Positions 14,528-21,382 of a stretch of DNA of 23,137 nucleotides are shown in pieces; position 1 is the first letter of the stretch; every line of letters starts with the position of its first letter. The position numbers were made by a program, and so were the translations under genes. Origin of the DNA: Cloacibacterium sp964530915 (GTDB lineage: Bacteria; Bacteroidota; Bacteroidia; Flavobacteriales; Weeksellaceae); the NCBI GenBank assembly GCA_964530915.1, contig CAZHCK010000037.1:1-23137 (forward strand), given 5' to 3'. A model generated the notes under the pieces. It saw only the letters and a list, made by a program, of their open reading frames with translations. It did no database searches and was not told the DNA's origin.

Positions 14528-15883
14528 TTAAAACCATTTATTCATTAAATCAACTAATTTCTGAGTCAAATTTTTTCTAGAAAATTGCTCAATATTTTCA
14601 GCGTTTTGATTCAGCGTTCCTGATTTCCAATTTTCGTACGACTCTAAAATAAATTTCTTTAGAATTTCTTTTTCCTCGTAGCCAAAATGTTTTCCAGCTT
14701 TGGTTTCGTTCAAGATTTTTTCTACATCAGCATCTTTTGGACCGAAGGAAAGAATAGTTTTTCCCGTTGCCAAATACTCGAAAATTTTCCCTGGAATAAT
14801 CCCTTTTGATGATTCTTGGGGGAAATTAGTCATCAATAAAACTGATGAATCCTGCATGTGTTTTAGTGCAACATCGTGCGTTTGATAACCCAAATTGGTT
14901 AAGTTACTTTTAAGAGCTGAATTTTCTATTTTTTGTAAAATTTTATCATCTAATCTTCCTACAAATTTCAGTTGAAAATCGTTTTTGAAGTCTGCATTTT
15001 CTTGAACTAAATCATTTAAAGTTTCCCACAGAATTTCGGGATTTCTGAGTTGTTCTAAAACACCGATGTAACTTAATGTGAATTTTTTAGTTGTGGTTTC
15101 TCCAGGAATCGAACCAGGAACACATTGGTTTTCTACAGATTCATTGTCAAATCCATTCGTAATGCAGAAAGCATTTGCGCCTTTTTTTCTGAAATTTTCA
15201 GCATCGGTATAACTTGTTGCCAAAGTAATATCTGCATTTTTGAACACTTCAGATTCTAGTTTTCTATGCTTTTTGTCGGCAATTTTAGTCAGTTTCAAGT
15301 GTTTGTAATACGAAATTTCAGTCCATGGATCACGGAAATCAGCAATCCATTTCAAATTGGGGAATTTCTTCTTTAAACCTAATCCAATCAAATGTAAGGA
15401 ATGTGGCGGACCAGTTGTTACCAAAACATCATATTGATTGGCTTTTAGGTATTTTTCTAAAAATTCTACGGAAGGTTTTACCCAAAAAACACGCGCATCT
15501 GGAATAAAGAAATTTCCGCGAACAAAAATCGAAAGTTTTGCTTTCCATGATTGATTTTCGCCGACATCAAACTGTCCCGCTTTGAATTTTTTATTGTCTT
15601 TTCCGAATTTTTCTGCCAATTGATATGGTTCCCAAATTTTGGTTTTAATCATTTTGAGATTTTTGGGAACATCTTTTTGTAATGTTTCATCTACAATCGG
15701 ATAACTCGGGTTTTCTGGAATAAAAACGGTAGGTTCCCAACCGAAATCAGGCAAATATTTTACAAATTTTAACCAACGCTGAACTCCCGGCCCTCCGGCT
15801 GGAGGCCAGTAATAAGAAATGATGAGTATTTTTTTTTGTTCCAAGTTTTGAGTTTCGTGTTTCAATTTTATAAAATTATCCAA
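14528..15883 (-). CDS. GT-B glycosyltransferase (family 4-like) with repeat-derived N-terminus
   Basis: A 451-residue cytoplasmic glycosyltransferase. The first Rossmann half opens with KKILIISYYWPPAGGPG (17-33) and includes TGPPHS (157-162) and IADFRDPW (180-187). The second half holds NGFD (233-236), LSYIGVLEQLRNPE and the donor-site segment SKGIIPGKIFEYLATGK (359-375). The sugar and acceptor are unknown; membership in the YfhO operon suggests an envelope glycan. No ATG lies near the conserved start: translation must use TTG 15883, 15865 or 15844, and the first ~18 residues are mostly encoded by a 37 bp repeat. A second oddity is the VPGSIPG stretch (245-251), encoded by a tRNA T-arm-like sequence. 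The 5' end overlaps the preceding gene by eight bases if TTG 15883 is used. Confidence 0.88.
   Translation of the reverse strand: MDNFIKLKHETQNLEQKKILIISYYWPPAGGPGVQRWLKFVKYLPDFGWEPTVFIPENPSYPIVDETLQKDVPKNLKMIKTKIWEPYQLAEKFGKDNKKFKAGQFDVGENQSWKAKLSIFVRGNFFIPDARVFWVKPSVEFLEKYLKANQYDVLVTTGPPHSLHLIGLGLKKKFPNLKWIADFRDPWTEISYYKHLKLTKIADKKHRKLESEVFKNADITLATSYTDAENFRKKGANAFCITNGFDNESVENQCVPGSIPGETTTKKFTLSYIGVLEQLRNPEILWETLNDLVQENADFKNDFQLKFVGRLDDKILQKIENSALKSNLTNLGYQTHDVALKHMQDSSVLLMTNFPQESSKGIIPGKIFEYLATGKTILSFGPKDADVEKILNETKAGKHFGYEEKEILKKFILESYENWKSGTLNQNAENIEQFSRKNLTQKLVDLMNKWF
15094..15118 (-). other. tRNA 3'-end-like sequence inside the glycosyltransferase gene
   Basis: On the minus strand CCTGG-TTCGATT-CCTGG has a consensus T-loop and a T-stem with four of five pairs (one T-T mismatch). 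A 7-base acceptor-like strand AGAAACC and a discriminator A follow. The rest of a tRNA is absent. It is translated as VPGSIPGET. Confidence 0.4.
15833..15869 (-). repeat. 37 bp coding repeat, copy in the glycosyltransferase gene
   Basis: Matches 21183-21219 at 30 of 37 positions on the same strand. It encodes LKHETQNLEQ around residues 6-17, directly before the conserved glycosyltransferase fold. Confidence 0.75.
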
Positions 15884-16187
15884 AGATTTCTTGTAAATAT
15901 TGACCTAAAAATATCAATCCAAAAATTAAAATCCAACCACCAAAAAATAGTGTGAATAATGATGATACAATTAAAAAGTATGTTTTATGATTTGGTTTTA
16001 GTGTTTTTCTATAGAGTAAAAAAGTAATAATTGCACTCAAAAAATATACTATAATGAAAATTGGTGCATATTTATCTAAAAACTCTGCATCTGAGAAAAA
16101 TATCGCTGAGATGTAGCTAACAAAAATTAATATTCCAGATAAAATATTAATAAAGTATAAAATTTTCTTTATAGATTCTTTATTCAT
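15876..16187 (-). CDS. Small three-helix membrane protein
   Basis: A 103-residue protein of no family I recognise. Hydrophobic segments at about 9-30, 41-58 and 71-95 imply three transmembrane helices; the N-terminus (MNKESIKK) and the loops (YRKTLKPNHKT) are basic, pointing to the cytoplasm. Its ATG overlaps the YfhO stop (ATGA overlap, 16184-16187) and its own end overlaps the glycosyltransferase frame by up to eight bases. This chain of overlaps argues for translational coupling, so it probably works with YfhO and the glycosyltransferase at the inner membrane. Confidence 0.75.
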   Translation of the reverse strand: MNKESIKKILYFINILSGILIFVSYISAIFFSDAEFLDKYAPIFIIVYFLSAIITFLLYRKTLKPNHKTYFLIVSSLFTLFFGGWILIFGLIFLGQYLQEIFG

Positions 16188-18727
16188 AATTCATCAATTC
16201 TTTTGTCGCTTTTTCGGTTTAATAAAAAAGTCCCCACCAAAGAAAGCAATACAAACAATCCAAAAGCAATTAAGGAAATGGTTTTTCCTTTGGCTATTAC
16301 TTCTGGTTCGAATATCATTTTTACCGTGTGAGTTCCTGCTGGAACGTAAACTGCTCTCAATAAATAATCAGCTTTAATGTATGGAACTTCTTTTCCGTCT
16401 ACAAACATTTTCCAACCTTTTGGATAATAAATTTCAGAAAAAACAGCCAATTGTGGGGTTTTAGACTGTGTCTTATATTCTAGTTCATCAGCCTGATATT
16501 TTGTTAAATTTACAAAAGCAGTAGAATCAGCTGCTAAAGTTTTTCCTTCAAAATATTTTTTATCATCCTTCGAAATAACCGCCGTTTTTTTAGAATCTAT
16601 ATTTCCTATTTCATCTATTTCTTCATTAGGCGTATTCACAAATTTAATATCAGAAACTAACCAAGCATTTCCATTCGCGTTCGGATTGATTTGAACTTGA
16701 GGTTGTTCCAAAGTTCCACCAACTACATATTTGGTGTTCAATAAATTGAGAATTTGCGGAATTTGAGCAGACTTCACACTGTCTTCAGCATAGAAATAAT
16801 GATTGATTAAATCGTCATATCTTCTCAATTTCACAGCGTGATAACCACCAACAGAAGCTTTGTAATAAGAAGTATTGGTTTCGTTAAAAGGTCCTAAAAG
16901 TTGGTTAAAAATTCTATAATGGGTTTTATCTTTTTCAGTGATTTCTTCTAAAGTTTTATTCATATTCGCTCTAGAAAGCAAATCATTTAAAAGTGGATTA
17001 TTACCTGCTTTTCCAGCTAAATAATCTGAATTTTCGGTAACAAATGGAGTTTGTGCAAAAGCTTTATCTACAAAATTATCGCTGTTTAAGTATCGCTTGT
17101 TCACAGACCATAAATCAAATAAACTTACCAATCCTATAACGATTAAAGCAATATTTTGAGATAATTTTTTCTTCAATGCAAAATATAGTGCTAAAGCAGC
17201 TATAGAAACATAAATCATGGCTTTGATGGCATCGATTCTAAACATCGTAAAACGTTCGCCAACCAAATAATCTAATAAATATGAAGGTAAATAGGCAGTT
17301 TCATTTGAAGTAGCAAATCCTAGTAAGATTTTCCCGAAAATTACCAATAATAAAGTAATTCCAAGCACAGAAGCACTTCCGTAAACTAAAACTTTTTGTT
17401 TGTATTCTTCTGTAAGTTTTTCGTCATTGAAAAATCTGTACAATCCAATGATTGCAATGAGTGGTAATAATAATTCCACAACAACTAAGATAGAACTTGG
17501 AGCTCTAAATTTGTCGTAAAACGGAATAAACTTGATGAATAATTCAGACAGTGGCATGAAATTACTTCCCCAAGCTAAAAGCACAGAAAGTACAGACGCG
17601 CCTAAAATCCAATAACGGTATTTTTTCCACACGAAGAAAAATCCTAAAATGGCTAAAAATACCACAATAGCTCCTTGATAAGCTGGTCCAGATGTTCCTG
17701 GTTGGTCTCCCCAATAGGTTAAACTTCCTCCAAATCCTTTAGAAATTTGGTCATATTCTTCTTGAGAGGTTACATTTTCTTGTACCAATTCTTGAACTTT
17801 TTTCATCATTTCTTCTGAACCTTCTTCATCGCTTGCTCCTCCCATTGCTCTTGGAATGAATAAGTTCAAAGTTTCTAGTTTTCCATAGCTCCAATTCAGA
17901 ATTTCTTGTTTTTTCATTCCGTCATTATCTGCAGCATTGTGCTCAGATTTCAGAATTTGTTTTCCACGAACGGTTTCTTTCACGTATTCAGAATTGGCGA
18001 GAAGTCTTTGACTGTTCATTCCAATTCCCAGAATCATCGCCAAAGCTAGAATTCCCGAAGAAATGAAGAAATGTTTCCATGGTGTTTTTCCTGTAGCTGC
18101 TCTTACCAATTCAGACAGGAATAAAAATCCTAATGCCAAGAAAAGGTAATACGTCATTTGTGGGTGATTCGCGGCAATTTGCAAGCCCATGAAAAGTGCA
18201 GTTACAATGAATCCAAGAATATATTTTTTACGAATATAAACGAGTAAAATCCCTGCTAAAAGAGGTGCAAAATAAGTTAAAGTTGCTACTTTACCATTAT
18301 GACCAGCTGCGATGATGATATAGAAATACGTGGAAAGTCCAAAAAAAGTAGCGCCTAACAAAGCGTATTTCCAATTTTTGGTTGTAACATAACCGAGTAA
18401 GAAAAATCCAGCAAAAAGCAGAAAAATAAAATTCGCAGGTTTTGGCAAAAAGTTAAACGCATCATCTATTTTTTTGATGATATCACCTCTAAACTGCGAA
18501 CCCGACTGATAAGTAGGCATTCCACCAAACATAGCATCACTCCAATAAGTTTCTTTGCCGTTTTCGGCTCTGTAGTCTAGAAGTTCTTTTGCGCCACCTT
18601 TGTATTGTACAATGTCATGTTGCAAAAGTTGTTTCCCAGAAATGATAGGATTGTTATAAACTAAAGCTAAAACTACAAAAATCGCCAATGAAATGACGAT
18701 GTAAAGAATGTTTTTATTTTTCAGCAT
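16184..18727 (-). CDS. YfhO family membrane protein
   Basis: An 847-residue polytopic protein. An N-terminal helix (about 6-25) is followed by a large loop with the acidic LQHDIVQYKGGAKELLDYR region and the WSDAMFGGMPTYQ block, then about a dozen hydrophobic helices to residue 560. A soluble, beta-rich extracytoplasmic domain (about 570-815) and a final helix (about 817-840) complete it. This is the YfhO pattern, a GT-C-like fold. Studied Firmicutes members glycosylate teichoic acids using lipid-linked sugars; the acceptor in a flavobacterium is unknown. I chose ATG 18727: the open frame reaches back to TTG 18736, but ATG gives MLKNKNILY. It leads a unit with the small membrane protein, glycosyltransferase and DUF2202 paralogue 3. 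Confidence 0.9.
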   Translation of the reverse strand: MLKNKNILYIVISLAIFVVLALVYNNPIISGKQLLQHDIVQYKGGAKELLDYRAENGKETYWSDAMFGGMPTYQSGSQFRGDIIKKIDDAFNFLPKPANFIFLLFAGFFLLGYVTTKNWKYALLGATFFGLSTYFYIIIAAGHNGKVATLTYFAPLLAGILLVYIRKKYILGFIVTALFMGLQIAANHPQMTYYLFLALGFLFLSELVRAATGKTPWKHFFISSGILALAMILGIGMNSQRLLANSEYVKETVRGKQILKSEHNAADNDGMKKQEILNWSYGKLETLNLFIPRAMGGASDEEGSEEMMKKVQELVQENVTSQEEYDQISKGFGGSLTYWGDQPGTSGPAYQGAIVVFLAILGFFFVWKKYRYWILGASVLSVLLAWGSNFMPLSELFIKFIPFYDKFRAPSSILVVVELLLPLIAIIGLYRFFNDEKLTEEYKQKVLVYGSASVLGITLLLVIFGKILLGFATSNETAYLPSYLLDYLVGERFTMFRIDAIKAMIYVSIAALALYFALKKKLSQNIALIVIGLVSLFDLWSVNKRYLNSDNFVDKAFAQTPFVTENSDYLAGKAGNNPLLNDLLSRANMNKTLEEITEKDKTHYRIFNQLLGPFNETNTSYYKASVGGYHAVKLRRYDDLINHYFYAEDSVKSAQIPQILNLLNTKYVVGGTLEQPQVQINPNANGNAWLVSDIKFVNTPNEEIDEIGNIDSKKTAVISKDDKKYFEGKTLAADSTAFVNLTKYQADELEYKTQSKTPQLAVFSEIYYPKGWKMFVDGKEVPYIKADYLLRAVYVPAGTHTVKMIFEPEVIAKGKTISLIAFGLFVLLSLVGTFLLNRKSDKRIDEL

Positions 18728-18802
18728 ATTTTGCAAAAATTAATTTATTTCATTTTTTCTCGGAATAAATTCCAAATTATTGTTGAGTTCTTTTCTTCAA
18801 TC

Positions 18803-18832
18803 TTTACCTTTACCTCTACCTTTACCTTTACC
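18803..18832 (-). repeat. Hexanucleotide tandem repeat (GGTAAA/GGTAGA) with serial stop codons
   Basis: Five tandem hexamers; on the plus strand TTTACC, TTTACC, TCTACC, TTTACC, TTTACC. The first one reached on the minus strand contains the DUF4834 stop codon, and continuing in that frame gives AGG followed by a stop again and again. It fills part of the 100-base gap before YfhO. Confidence 0.8.
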
Positions 18833-19061
18833 TCTGATTTTTTTCCTCTACTTCTTCATATTCCACAGTTTCTGCGTCCCATTTTACTTGTTCTTTAGTA
18901 GGTTTTGCAGGTTTGGGCGAAACGTTTTCTCTGTTTCTAGGATTAAGACTAGGAAAATTTTTATAAAATTGATTAAAGAATATCCTTTTCAAAATATTCC
19001 AAACAAAGAATATAATGATGGTTGCTAAAACTAATTCGAATAAATATTTGACCAGTGCCAT
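18828..19061 (-). CDS. DUF4834 family small membrane protein
   Basis: A 77-residue protein with one N-terminal transmembrane segment (about 5-24), a basic stretch (KRIFFNQFYKNFP), a Pro/Lys linker and a strongly acidic C-terminus (WDAETVEYEEVEEK). This helix-linker-EYEEV layout is what I know as DUF4834 in Flavobacteriia; function unknown. It starts three bases after the DUF6263 gene ends, so they are co-transcribed. Its stop codon lies in a hexamer tandem repeat, and YfhO begins 100 bases further on. Confidence 0.75.
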   Translation of the reverse strand: MALVKYLFELVLATIIIFFVWNILKRIFFNQFYKNFPSLNPRNRENVSPKPAKPTKEQVKWDAETVEYEEVEEKNQR

Positions 19062-19064
19062 TTT

Positions 19065-20117
19065 TTAAAATTTATAACTAGGATTGATTGTAACTAAAGA
19101 GTTGGTCTTTTTAGACATGGTTTGAGATTGTTTTCCGTCGCTCAAACTTTCTTTTTCCGTAGTGTTCATTTGGATTTTAGAGCCTAGAATCCAACCAGAG
19201 TTGGCGTCTATTTTTATGGTTCCCGTTTGTACACCTTCTATGCTTACAGAATGCGTCATTCCGTTTTTAGACTGTGTTTTTGCTTTTCTAGGAATTCCAC
19301 CTTTTATTGTAATTTCTGCAATTCCGTCTTCTACTTTTGCTAGAGTATAAGTGGTATTTATTTTTACACTTCCATCTGGAGTTACATTGTCAGACTGTGT
19401 CCATGTTCCGCCTAATTTTACCCCTTTTGCAGGAAGAATATTTAGGTTTTTCCCAAATTGTTCTTTTAAAAACTTCTCGTTGAAACTTAATTTAAATCCT
19501 TCCATGAAATTTTTAAGTTGAGCAGCATCTTTAATGATAGAAGCAGCAGCATCATTGGTTTTTTTGTAAACGGGTTCAAAACCTGTAATCGAAAGAATTT
19601 TCCCAGTTTTGTCCATTGTAATTTTTAATTTATTACCTGTTTGTGCTTTCTGTACCGCCCACATAAATTTTTGTTGAGCATCTTCTGGAGCGTTTCCTTT
19701 CGTATCTATCGCTTGGGTTTTTCCTTGAGAAGTCGCTGACATTCTTTTCCCAACGAGTGTCATAGAAATTTCGTAATTTCCTTTTGCATCGATATTATCT
19801 ACCGTAAACGTCATTTCGTCTGTAGATTCATTCGTTCCAGAAATATTTTGTTTCCCGTCAGAAAGCGTTTGCACATCTCTTTGATAAGTGCTGAAAGGAT
19901 ACGTTTTTCCTTTTTCTAATTTAAAAGTTGCATGGTAAACACCCAAAGAATCTTTGATGGCAGGATTTTCTACTTTTGCCGTTTCTTTATCTTCCACAGG
20001 AACTTCTACGGTAATGGTTTTTCCAGTTTTTGGGTCAACTTTGGTTACGGTTTTTGTTTCTTTTTGACAAGAAACTATTGCTATTGAAAGCAGCGCAATT
20101 GCTGTAATTTTTTTCAT
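19065..20117 (-). CDS. DUF6263 family lipoprotein
   Basis: A 350-residue lipoprotein with lipobox AIVSC (C17) and a charged, repetitive tether (about 19-52: TVTKVDPKTGKTITVEVPVED). The mature part is beta-rich, with KLEKGKTYPFSTY, MTFTVDNIDAKGNYEISMTLVGKRM, GKILSITGFEPV and a C-terminal TKKTNSLVTINPSYKF, typical of DUF6263. These proteins are predicted to sit on the outer or inner membrane facing the periplasm; no role is known to me. The 324-base region upstream carries palindromic element copy 2. No good TAnnTTTG box is visible just before the ATG. Confidence 0.75.
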   Translation of the reverse strand: MKKITAIALLSIAIVSCQKETKTVTKVDPKTGKTITVEVPVEDKETAKVENPAIKDSLGVYHATFKLEKGKTYPFSTYQRDVQTLSDGKQNISGTNESTDEMTFTVDNIDAKGNYEISMTLVGKRMSATSQGKTQAIDTKGNAPEDAQQKFMWAVQKAQTGNKLKITMDKTGKILSITGFEPVYKKTNDAAASIIKDAAQLKNFMEGFKLSFNEKFLKEQFGKNLNILPAKGVKLGGTWTQSDNVTPDGSVKINTTYTLAKVEDGIAEITIKGGIPRKAKTQSKNGMTHSVSIEGVQTGTIKIDANSGWILGSKIQMNTTEKESLSDGKQSQTMSKKTNSLVTINPSYKF

Positions 20118-20165
20118 TGATTTTAATTATTTTGTATCATTTGAAGCAAGAATCTTGCCTTTTTA

Positions 20166-20283
20166 TTCACTTTTAGTCCTGCTTTCGCGACTCGCTTTTT
20201 TGTTTTTTTTGTCATGTTGAGTAGAGTCGAAACATCTGAAAAAAAACAAAAAGAGCTCAAACACATCGCTCAATCAGGGCTAT
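20166..20283 (-). repeat. Palindromic repeat element, copy 2
   Basis: About 118 bases; its reverse complement matches copy 1 (10831-10943) nearly base for base over the outer ~45 bases on each side. The central stem is ATGTT (20214-20218) pairing with AACAT (20231-20235), where copy 1 has ATATT/AATAT, a paired change that keeps the stem. Like copy 1, it lies just upstream of a gene and in the same orientation relative to it, ending about 50 bases before the DUF6263 ATG. Confidence 0.85.
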
Positions 20284-20340
20284 AATTCACGTTTAGGGAT
20301 TTCGTTTGACAATTTACCAATTTTATGCAAAAATAACATT

Positions 20341-20357
20341 CGGTTCCTATGGAACCG
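20341..20357. repeat. Small perfect hairpin, TTCCnnnGGAA family
   Basis: CGGTTCC-TAT-GGAACCG, a 7 bp stem with a 3-base loop, followed on the plus strand by CCCTTTTTT. No plus-strand gene ends here, so I call it a repeat rather than a terminator. Confidence 0.7.
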
Positions 20358-20393
20358 CCCTTTTTTATTGTCAATTATATTTCTACACATATT

Positions 20394-20410
20394 GCGTTCC
20401 TACGGAACGC
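20394..20410. repeat. Small perfect hairpin, TTCCnnnGGAA family
   Basis: GCGTTCC-TAC-GGAACGC, a 7 bp stem and 3-base loop. It differs from the hairpin at 20341 in the outer pairs on both arms, so pairing is kept. Confidence 0.7.
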
Positions 20411-20411
20411 T

Positions 20412-20448
20412 CAAACTCTCTCATTCTCCAACTCTTCAACTCTACAAT
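20412..20448 (-). repeat. Degenerate tandem repeat at the 3' end of rlmB
   Basis: On the minus strand a run of GAATTGTAGAGTTGAAGAG, then TTGGAGAATGAGAG: 8-9 base units with core GAGTTG. The rlmB stop codon TAG (20442-20444) is part of the first unit. Confidence 0.6.
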
Positions 20449-21308
20449 TCTCCCACCATTTTCTGTCTCACCGCTTCATAAAGAATCGCTCCACAAGCTA
20501 CAGAAACGTTCAAAGATTGTGTTTTTCCAGTGATCGGTAATTTTATTTTTTCATCAGCGTGATGCATTACTTCTTTCGAGATTCCTGTTTCTTCATTTCC
20601 CATTACGATGGCGCAAGGTTCTGAAAAATTAGCATCATAAATCATTTTTTCTGCCTTTTCAGTGGCTGCAAAAACGGTAACTCCCGATTGCTGAAGAAAA
20701 TCTACTACGTGAGCCAAATTATTTTCTTTACAGATTTTTACATTGTAAAGCGCACCCGCCGAAGTTTTAATCGCATCAGAGTTGATGGGAGCAGCTCCTT
20801 TGTCTGGAATTACAATCGCGTCTATTCCTACACATTCTGCAGTTCTGGCGATTGCTCCGAAATTTCTTACGTCTGTCAATCTATCCAAAATCAATAAAAA
20901 CGGAACTTTTCCTTCCTCAAAAATCTGTGGCAACAAATCCTCGATTTTATAGAACGGAATTTCTGAGATAAATGCTACTACACCTTGGTGATTTTTTCTG
21001 GTAAAACGATTCAGTTTTTCTATTGGAACCGTGTTTGGTCTGATGTTGTATTTTTTCAGTAATTTTTTTAATTCTGAATAAATCTCACCTTGTAAACCAC
21101 CTTGCACAAAAATTTTGTCGATGGTTTTTCCAGCTTCTATAGCTTCCATTACAGGTCTCAAACCGAAAATGAAATCTTCGGTTTTTTGTTCCGAGTTACG
21201 AGATTCGTGTTCCGAGTTTCTATTGTCAAAACGAGGTTTTCTATCGAAATTTTTTGAACCAAAACTTCTTCTCTCGCCTGAGTTATATTTTTTATTAAAT
21301 TCTCCCAA
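20442..21308 (-). CDS. rlmB: 23S rRNA (guanosine-2'-O-)-methyltransferase RlmB
   Basis: A 288-residue SpoU-class methyltransferase expected to methylate the 2'-O of G2251 in the 23S rRNA P-loop using SAM. The substrate-binding domain (about 45-120, FIFGLRPVMEAIEAG) is followed by the trefoil-knotted SPOUT domain with motif 1 NFGAIARTAE (149-158, catalytic-region N149 and R155), motif 2 IVMGNEETGIS (234-244) and motif 3 LPITGKTQSLNVSVA (257-271, N267). All look intact. The basic N-terminal tail (1-45) includes twelve residues (NSEHESRNSEQK, 31-42) encoded by a 37 bp repeat also found in the glycosyltransferase gene. No ATG is available near the start; TTG 21308 is the only likely initiation codon after two in-frame stops. 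The last residues (MVGEL) and stop lie in another repeat. Confidence 0.93.
   Translation of the reverse strand: MGEFNKKYNSGERRSFGSKNFDRKPRFDNRNSEHESRNSEQKTEDFIFGLRPVMEAIEAGKTIDKIFVQGGLQGEIYSELKKLLKKYNIRPNTVPIEKLNRFTRKNHQGVVAFISEIPFYKIEDLLPQIFEEGKVPFLLILDRLTDVRNFGAIARTAECVGIDAIVIPDKGAAPINSDAIKTSAGALYNVKICKENNLAHVVDFLQQSGVTVFAATEKAEKMIYDANFSEPCAIVMGNEETGISKEVMHHADEKIKLPITGKTQSLNVSVACGAILYEAVRQKMVGEL
21183..21219 (-). repeat. 37 bp coding repeat, copy in rlmB
   Basis: Matches 15833-15869 at 30 of 37 positions. It encodes NSEHESRNSEQK in the flexible tail of RlmB, in the same reading frame as the copy in the glycosyltransferase. It is internally repetitive: AACTCGGAAC occurs at both ends around CACGAATCTCGT. 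Confidence 0.75.
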
Positions 21309-21382
21309 TTTTTTGAATTTTAAAATTTATTAGACTTGCTTTTAACAAGCCTTACTTTTACTTGGTTATTTTTATTTGGCTC

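Larger units (their letters stand above)
20118..20441. other. Repeat-packed intergenic region between DUF6263 and rlmB
   Basis: 324 bases with no gene. It holds palindromic element copy 2 (20166-20283), two small perfect hairpins (20341-20357 and 20394-20410) and a tandem ACTC(T/C)-rich repeat (about 20412-20448) that runs into the end of rlmB. Confidence 0.75.

Noticed and set aside
15094..15118. A functional tRNA gene
   Set aside because: Only the T-arm and acceptor 3' strand are present; no anticodon arm or D arm lies nearby on that strand.
18780..19028. Plus-strand frame encoding a Leu-Pro run
   Set aside because: It is the reverse of the hexamer repeat and of the DUF4834 gene, with no promoter or family signal.
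20341..20369. Hairpin followed by T-run as a plus-strand terminator
   Set aside because: No plus-strand gene ends upstream; it fits better as one of a family of small hairpin repeats.
21315..21352. Possible terminator hairpin between the DinB-fold gene and rlmB
   Set aside because: The CTTG/CAAG stem is only four pairs and has no following T-run in the right place.
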